Source: Trueperaceae bacterium (GTDB taxonomy: Bacteria > Deinococcota > Deinococci > Deinococcales > Trueperaceae). From it: a stretch of DNA of 35,125 nt. The position numbers and the translations under genes were made by a program. The DNA is taken from positions 1 to 35,125 of the forward strand of contig JACFNR010000030.1 of NCBI GenBank assembly GCA_019454765.1, given 5' to 3'. How positions within the stretch are numbered: the stretch's first letter is position 1; each line of letters begins with the position of its first letter. The notes beneath the pieces are model-generated. The model ran no database searches and was not told the DNA's origin. It was given only the letters and a program-made list of their open reading frames with translations. Shown here piece after piece: positions 31,460 through 35,125 of the stretch.

Positions 31460-33310
31460 TCAGCCGTAGGCCGCGACCGTGCCGTCGAGGGCCGCGACGA
31501 TGACGCGGTCGCCCAGCGGCAGGGCCGACGCCTGGATGGCGGCGTTGGCCACCTTGTCGAGGAGCAGCACGCGGCCGCTGCGAGCGTCGAGCACGATGAG
31601 GTCGCCGCCCTCCGTCACCACGTAGAGCGCGCCCGCCGCCACGGCGGGCGCCGCCGTGACGGGCGCCGGCAGCGGCCTCGTCCAGACGTCGTCGCCGCTG
31701 CGCAGCGCGAGGCAGTGGAGGCGTTGCCCCCACGACACGACGTAGACGTACTGCTGCCACACGACGGGCGTGCTCCACTGCTCGCCCTCGAGGTCGTAGC
31801 TCCACAACACCTCGCGCTTGGCGAGGTCGAAGGCGTGCACCTCGCCGTCGCGCACGGGTATGAGGAGCACGCCGCCCGCCGCCGCCGGCGGGGTGGTGAC
31901 GGCGCCCACCTCCACCTTGAAGGCGGGGCCGCCGGTCTGGGCCCGCACGGCGTGGAGCCAGCCGTCGCGGGTCGGCACCAGCGCGAGGCCCGCGTGCAGC
32001 GTCGGCGCGGTTGCGGGCGGCCCGCCCAGGTCGGCGCGCCACCGCTCCTCGCCCGTCCGCGACCAGTGCGCGAGGCCGCCGTCGAGGCTCACCACCAGCT
32101 CGTCGCCGTACGCCGCCGCCCCCACGACCTCGTCGTCGAGGCGCTGCCAGGCGAGCTCGCCGCGGGGCCAATGGAGGGCGCTCATGGCGCCGTCGCGGCT
32201 CGTCATGAAGAGGGTGTCGGCCACCACCAAGGGCGGTTGGCTCGCCTCGTCGTGGAGCTCGAAGGTGGCGTGCAGGCCGCCGTCGGCGGGGCGCACGACG
32301 GCGAGCGCGTCGGAGCGTTGCCCGACCAGCAGGAAGCCGCCCGCCGAGGAGAGCCCGGAGGGGAACTGCGGTCCCTCGTCGAGTTCCAGGCTCCAACGGC
32401 GGGCCAGCGTGGCGGGGTTGGCCGGGCCGTTCGGGTAGGCGCCGGTGCGGCCCGGCCCGGCGTGGGCCTGCTGCGGGGCGCGGCCCAGCACGGCGGCGCG
32501 GATGGCGCGCAGGGCGTCGGCCACCGCCCAGCCCGAGCTGGGTCGCTTGGCGGGGTCCTTCTCGAGTAGCGCCAGGATCAGCCGCGCCAGCGGCGTGGGC
32601 ACCTGCGGGTTGACGTCTTGCGGGTGCGCGGGCGTGCCGTAGACGTGCTGGTAGAGGACGGCCTGGTCGTTGTCGGCGTCGAAGGCGGCCACGCCCGTGG
32701 CCGTCCGGTAGAGCACCGCTCCGAAGGCGTAGAGATCCGTGGCGGCGCCGGTGGGCTCGCCCGTCGCCTGCTCGGGGGCCATGTACTGCGGCGTGCCGAG
32801 GGTGAAGCCGGTGCGGGTGAGGGCGCGCGAGCTCTCGGTGAGCTGCACCAGCCCGAAGTCCATCACCTTGGGGGTGCCCTGCGGCGTCACCAGGATGTTG
32901 CGCGGCGTCAGGTCGCGGTGGACCATGCCGAGGCGGTGGACGTAGCCGAGGGCCTCGGCGACGGTCGTGGCCGCCCCCAACAGGCGGTCCGCGCCTTCAG
33001 GGTCGCCCTCGTATGGCCCGATGTCGGTGATCGGTCCGCCCTCGATGAGTTCCATGGCGAAGTAGACGTACTGGCCGAGGCCGAGGTCGTAGATGGTGAC
33101 GATGCCCGGGTGGTTGAGGCGCGCCAGGGCGCGGATCTCGCGCCGGAAACGTTCGCTGTCGGCCTCGGTCAGGTGTGGCCTGAGCGCCTTGAGGGCGACG
33201 GTGCGCTCGAGGTGCGTGTCGCGCGCGCGGAACACGTGCGCCATGCCGCCGACACCGAGGGGCCCGAGGATCTCGTACCGGTCGTCGACCTTGTCGCCGG
33301 TCTCGAACAT
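31460..33310 (-). CDS. Serine/threonine protein kinase with C-terminal PQQ-type beta-propeller
   Basis: A 616-residue protein. The Hanks-type kinase domain (about 11-275) has the glycine loop LGVGGMAHVF, ATP-binding K41 (VALK), E58, catalytic loop HRDLTPRN (131-138), DFG 151-153 and APE 178-180. The usual Lys of HRDLKPxN is Thr135. The Asp and Asn are intact, so activity is likely but the loop is atypical. After a Pro/Gly/Ala linker, residues about 305-616 form repeated PQQ-like beta-propeller blades (for example WRADLGGPPATAPTLHAGLALV and GALYVVTEGGDLIVLDARSG). No transmembrane helix separates the halves, so the propeller is probably cytoplasmic. It starts 18 nt after the ribbon-helix-helix gene stop, suggesting one transcript. 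Confidence 0.92.
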   Translation of the reverse strand: MFETGDKVDDRYEILGPLGVGGMAHVFRARDTHLERTVALKALRPHLTEADSERFRREIRALARLNHPGIVTIYDLGLGQYVYFAMELIEGGPITDIGPYEGDPEGADRLLGAATTVAEALGYVHRLGMVHRDLTPRNILVTPQGTPKVMDFGLVQLTESSRALTRTGFTLGTPQYMAPEQATGEPTGAATDLYAFGAVLYRTATGVAAFDADNDQAVLYQHVYGTPAHPQDVNPQVPTPLARLILALLEKDPAKRPSSGWAVADALRAIRAAVLGRAPQQAHAGPGRTGAYPNGPANPATLARRWSLELDEGPQFPSGLSSAGGFLLVGQRSDALAVVRPADGGLHATFELHDEASQPPLVVADTLFMTSRDGAMSALHWPRGELAWQRLDDEVVGAAAYGDELVVSLDGGLAHWSRTGEERWRADLGGPPATAPTLHAGLALVPTRDGWLHAVRAQTGGPAFKVEVGAVTTPPAAAGGVLLIPVRDGEVHAFDLAKREVLWSYDLEGEQWSTPVVWQQYVYVVSWGQRLHCLALRSGDDVWTRPLPAPVTAAPAVAAGALYVVTEGGDLIVLDARSGRVLLLDKVANAAIQASALPLGDRVIVAALDGTVAAYG

Positions 33311-33328
33311 CGCGCGCTCGCCCCGCCC

Positions 33329-33538
33329 TCAGGCTTCGTCGAGAGCCTTCAGGATGTCGGGGTCGAGGGCGCCCTGTTCGACGGCGCGGTTGAGCATCTC
33401 GATGCCGAGCCTGACGACCTCCGACTTCGACACGAGCCGTTCGGGGTTCGAGAGCTGGTACGCCGTCTTCGTCAGCAGTGAGTCCTGCTCCTCCGTGATG
33501 ACGACCTGAAGACGCTTGCTCTTCTCGCGCTTGGCCAA
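33329..33538 (-). CDS. Small ribbon-helix-helix (CopG/Arc-type) protein
   Basis: A 69-residue basic protein. A beta strand RLQVVIT (9-15) is followed by helices EEQDSLLTKTAYQLS and SKSEVVRLGIEMLNRAVEQG, the RHH DNA-binding arrangement, with S-K-S-E-V-V-R-L-G-I typical of helix 2. The start is a TTG at 33538, preceded by GGAGGAAGG. A longer frame from 33604 adds 22 low-complexity residues. No toxin gene is adjacent, so it is not obviously an antitoxin. The kinase gene follows within 18 nt, and murA is divergent 207 nt away. It may regulate its own operon or murA. Confidence 0.75.
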   Translation of the reverse strand: MAKREKSKRLQVVITEEQDSLLTKTAYQLSNPERLVSKSEVVRLGIEMLNRAVEQGALDPDILKALDEA

Positions 33539-33619
33539 GGCCCTTCCTCCGGGGTGGCGCGCCGGCCGGGCGGTTCGTCCGCCGCCGGAAGTGCGATGCG
33601 CCACTTGCTCGCTGCGCAG

Positions 33620-33628
33620 ATCATAGCA
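33620..33628 (-). promoter_or_regulatory. Extended -10 promoter of the RHH-kinase operon
   Basis: On the minus strand TGCTATGAT (TG-n-TATGAT) is a good extended -10 and predicts a leader of about 75 nt. The hexamer 17 nt further upstream (CGTCAA) is a poor -35. Confidence 0.55.
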
Positions 33629-33642
33629 GGATGAGCATGTCC

Positions 33643-33671
33643 TTGACGCGTATGATGTGACGCATTAGACT
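33643..33671 (+). promoter_or_regulatory. Sigma-70 promoter of murA
   Basis: TTGACG (33643-33648), a 17-nt spacer and TAGACT (33666-33671) form a good vegetative promoter. The start of transcription would be near 33678, about 68 nt before the murA ATG. It lies back to back with the RHH-kinase promoter, the two -10 boxes being about 40 nt apart. Confidence 0.7.
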
Positions 33672-33745
33672 CGTTCTGAGCCACGTGTGTAACTTGCACA
33701 TCGTACTCGGGTCTTCCGCGCGCCGCCGCGCCTTTGGAGTTGGGG

Positions 33746-35038
33746 ATGGAGAACCACGACCTTCTGCTCGTACGGGGCGGCACGCCCCTCACCGGCGAGC
33801 TCACCGCCTACCGCGCCAAGAACTCCGCGCTCTACCTGATGCTGGCGGCCCTGCTCACCGACGAGCCGGTGGTCCTCCACGACGTCCCCAGGCTGTCCGA
33901 CGTGCTCGTGAGCGAGGAGATCCTCCGCCACGTCGGACTCGCCACGCGCTGGGAGGGGCACGACCTGCACCTCCACGCGGCCAACCTCCGCACTCACCAC
34001 GCGCCATACTCCCTGGTCAGCAAGATGCGCGCCTCCTTCGTGATCATGGGGGCGCTCCTGGCCCGCACCGGCGAGGCGCGCGTGAGCATGCCGGGCGGCT
34101 GCGCCTTCGGGCCGAGGCCCGTCGACCGCCACCTCGAGGCGTTCCAGGCGCTGGGCGCGTCGATCGTCGAGGAGGACGGCGACTTCTACGCCAAGCGCAC
34201 GGGCAAGCTGCAGGGCGTCGTCAGGTTCGAGGCGCCGACCGTCGGCGGCACCCAGAACGTCCTGCTCGCCTCGGCGCTCGGCGCCGGCGAGGTCGTGATC
34301 GAGAACGCCGCGCGCGAACCCGAGGTGCCGGACCTCGCCAACATGCTCAACGCCATGGGCGCGGACGTGCGGGGCGCCGGGACCTCGGTGATCACCGTCG
34401 TGGGCGCGCCCCGCCTGCGCGGCGTCCACCACCGCCCCATCGCAGACCGCATCGAGGCCGGCACCTACCTGCTGGCCGCGGCCGCTACCCGCGGCGCCAT
34501 CACCCTCTCCGACCTGGAGCCCGCACACCTGACGGCCGTGCTCGACACCCTCGAGCGCACCGGCGTCGAGGTCCGGCGCGGCGCAGACAGCGTGAGCATC
34601 GACGCCACCGGTCCGCTGCGTCCGGTGGACGTCGAGGCGCGCGAGTACCCCGGCGTGCCGACCGACCTGCAGGCGCCGTTCTCGGCCTACCTCGCCACCC
34701 TGCCCGGCCTCAGCCGCGTCCGCGACCACGTGTACCCCGACCGCTTCACCCACGTCGAGGAGCTGGCGCGCGCCGGCGCGCGCCTCAGCCTGGAAGACGG
34801 CACGCTCGAGATCCGCGGCGGTCCGCTGCGCGGCGCCGCCATGTACGCGGCCGACATCCGCGCCGGCGGCGCCCTCGTGGTGGCTGCCCTGGCCGCCGAG
34901 GGCCTGAGCGAGGTGGGCGGGATGCGCTTCGTCGACCGCGGCTACGAGCGGCTGGCGGAGCGCCTGCGCGCGCTCGGCGCCCGCGTGGAGCGCGCCGTCA
35001 CCCCGCCGCTTGCGGCGACGGGCACCTACGGCGCGTGA
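33746..35038 (+). CDS. murA: UDP-N-acetylglucosamine 1-carboxyvinyltransferase
   Basis: A 430-residue cytoplasmic enzyme that transfers enolpyruvate from PEP to UDP-GlcNAc, the first committed step of peptidoglycan synthesis. The EPSP-synthase-like fold is shown by AYRAKNSALYLMLAALL (K25, N26), the active-site loop MPGGCAFGPRPVDRH with C119 (the Cys attacked by fosfomycin), PTVGGTQNVLLASALG, and YPGVPTDLQAPF. The late Arg region is FVDRGYERL. The length is typical (about 420-430). ATG 33746 is chosen because GGAG lies 6 nt upstream. TTG 33734 is a less likely alternative. Only 87 nt remain after it, including a hairpin at 35071-35100. Confidence 0.95.
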   Translation: MENHDLLLVRGGTPLTGELTAYRAKNSALYLMLAALLTDEPVVLHDVPRLSDVLVSEEILRHVGLATRWEGHDLHLHAANLRTHHAPYSLVSKMRASFVIMGALLARTGEARVSMPGGCAFGPRPVDRHLEAFQALGASIVEEDGDFYAKRTGKLQGVVRFEAPTVGGTQNVLLASALGAGEVVIENAAREPEVPDLANMLNAMGADVRGAGTSVITVVGAPRLRGVHHRPIADRIEAGTYLLAAAATRGAITLSDLEPAHLTAVLDTLERTGVEVRRGADSVSIDATGPLRPVDVEAREYPGVPTDLQAPFSAYLATLPGLSRVRDHVYPDRFTHVEELARAGARLSLEDGTLEIRGGPLRGAAMYAADIRAGGALVVAALAAEGLSEVGGMRFVDRGYERLAERLRALGARVERAVTPPLAATGTYGA

Positions 35039-35070
35039 GCACCGAAGCGGCCTCCGGCACTCACGGCTGA

Positions 35071-35100
35071 GGTCCCGCACGCCTAGGTCGGCTCGGGACC
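35071..35100 (+). terminator. Hairpin after murA, possible terminator
   Basis: GGTCCCG (35071-35077) pairs with CGGGACC (35094-35100) around a 16-nt loop, 33 nt after the murA stop. No T tract follows within the window, so function is uncertain. It could also belong to the leader of the next gene. Confidence 0.3.
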
Positions 35101-35125
35101 GCCGAGTTCCCCGCTGACGTCCCCG

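Noticed and set aside
31460-33310. Kinase as a transmembrane receptor (PknB/PASTA-like)
   Set aside because: No hydrophobic helix is present between the kinase and propeller portions, and the linker is Gly/Pro/Ala and polar.
33329-33538. Ribbon-helix-helix gene as the antitoxin of a toxin-antitoxin pair
   Set aside because: No small toxin gene (RelE/ParE, PIN or HicA-like) lies on either side. The neighbours are a kinase and murA.

Overview
The window is about 70% GC, densely packed with genes, and reads as chromosomal DNA of a member of the Deinococcota (Deinococcus-Thermus), most likely a Trueperaceae-like lineage. The evidence is indirect. There are separate Thermus-type proline and pyrroline-5-carboxylate dehydrogenases, a SpoVS protein closely resembling the Thermus form, a citramalate synthase in the ilv/leu operon, and many gene starts with a TAnnnT -10 box only 5-8 nt upstream, the leaderless layout known from Deinococcus. 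No phage, transposon, IS element, CRISPR array or foreign-looking block is visible. This is ordinary core and transport gene content with some interesting regulatory DNA.

Layout. 1-85: the 3' part of a tRNA-Thr(CGU) and a strong hairpin. 151-738 (-): a small secreted protein of unknown function. An intergenic region with seven 11-bp tandem repeats follows. 942-5506 (+): a run of TauE/SafE exporter, double-domain NitT/TauT-type permease, its ATPase with a C-terminal AAA-associated domain, and a hemolysin III-type membrane protein. 5579-8134 (-): proline catabolism, proline dehydrogenase then P5C dehydrogenase. 8372-9558 (+): a histidine phosphatase overlapping a GNAT acetyltransferase. 9585-10286 (-): a Crp/Fnr regulator, divergent from a LolD-like ATPase (10366-11073, +). 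11101-14786 (-): a dipeptide/oligopeptide-type ABC importer (binding protein, hairpin, two permeases) without its ATPases. 15007-17986 (+): FAD-linked oxidase, mannose-6-phosphate isomerase and a DUF84 NTPase, joined by 4-nt overlaps. 18015-24200 (-): Lon protease, a beta-CASP metallo-beta-lactamase protein, a second MBL hydrolase, and the rRNA methyltransferase RsmB. 24260-24565 (-): SpoVS. 24661-31450 (+): the branched-chain amino acid operon ilvB-ilvN-ilvC-leuA-cimA. 31460-33538 (-): a Ser/Thr kinase with a beta-propeller, preceded by a ribbon-helix-helix protein. 33746-35038 (+): MurA.

The most noteworthy region is 24557-24868. The ilv operon has a near-perfect sigma-70 promoter, a 23-codon leader reading frame starting almost at the predicted transcription start, alternative RNA hairpins, and a textbook intrinsic terminator with a U tract 45 nt before the ilvB start codon. 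This looks like a transcription attenuator. Divergent from it is spoVS. Homology and a well-spaced GGAGGT both place its start at an ATC codon, which would be a rare non-canonical start.

Most adjacent same-strand genes are translationally coupled by GTGA or ATGA overlaps. Several transport systems are incomplete within the window: the NitT/TauT-type system has no binding protein, the oligopeptide system has no ATPases, and the LolD-like ATPase has no permease.
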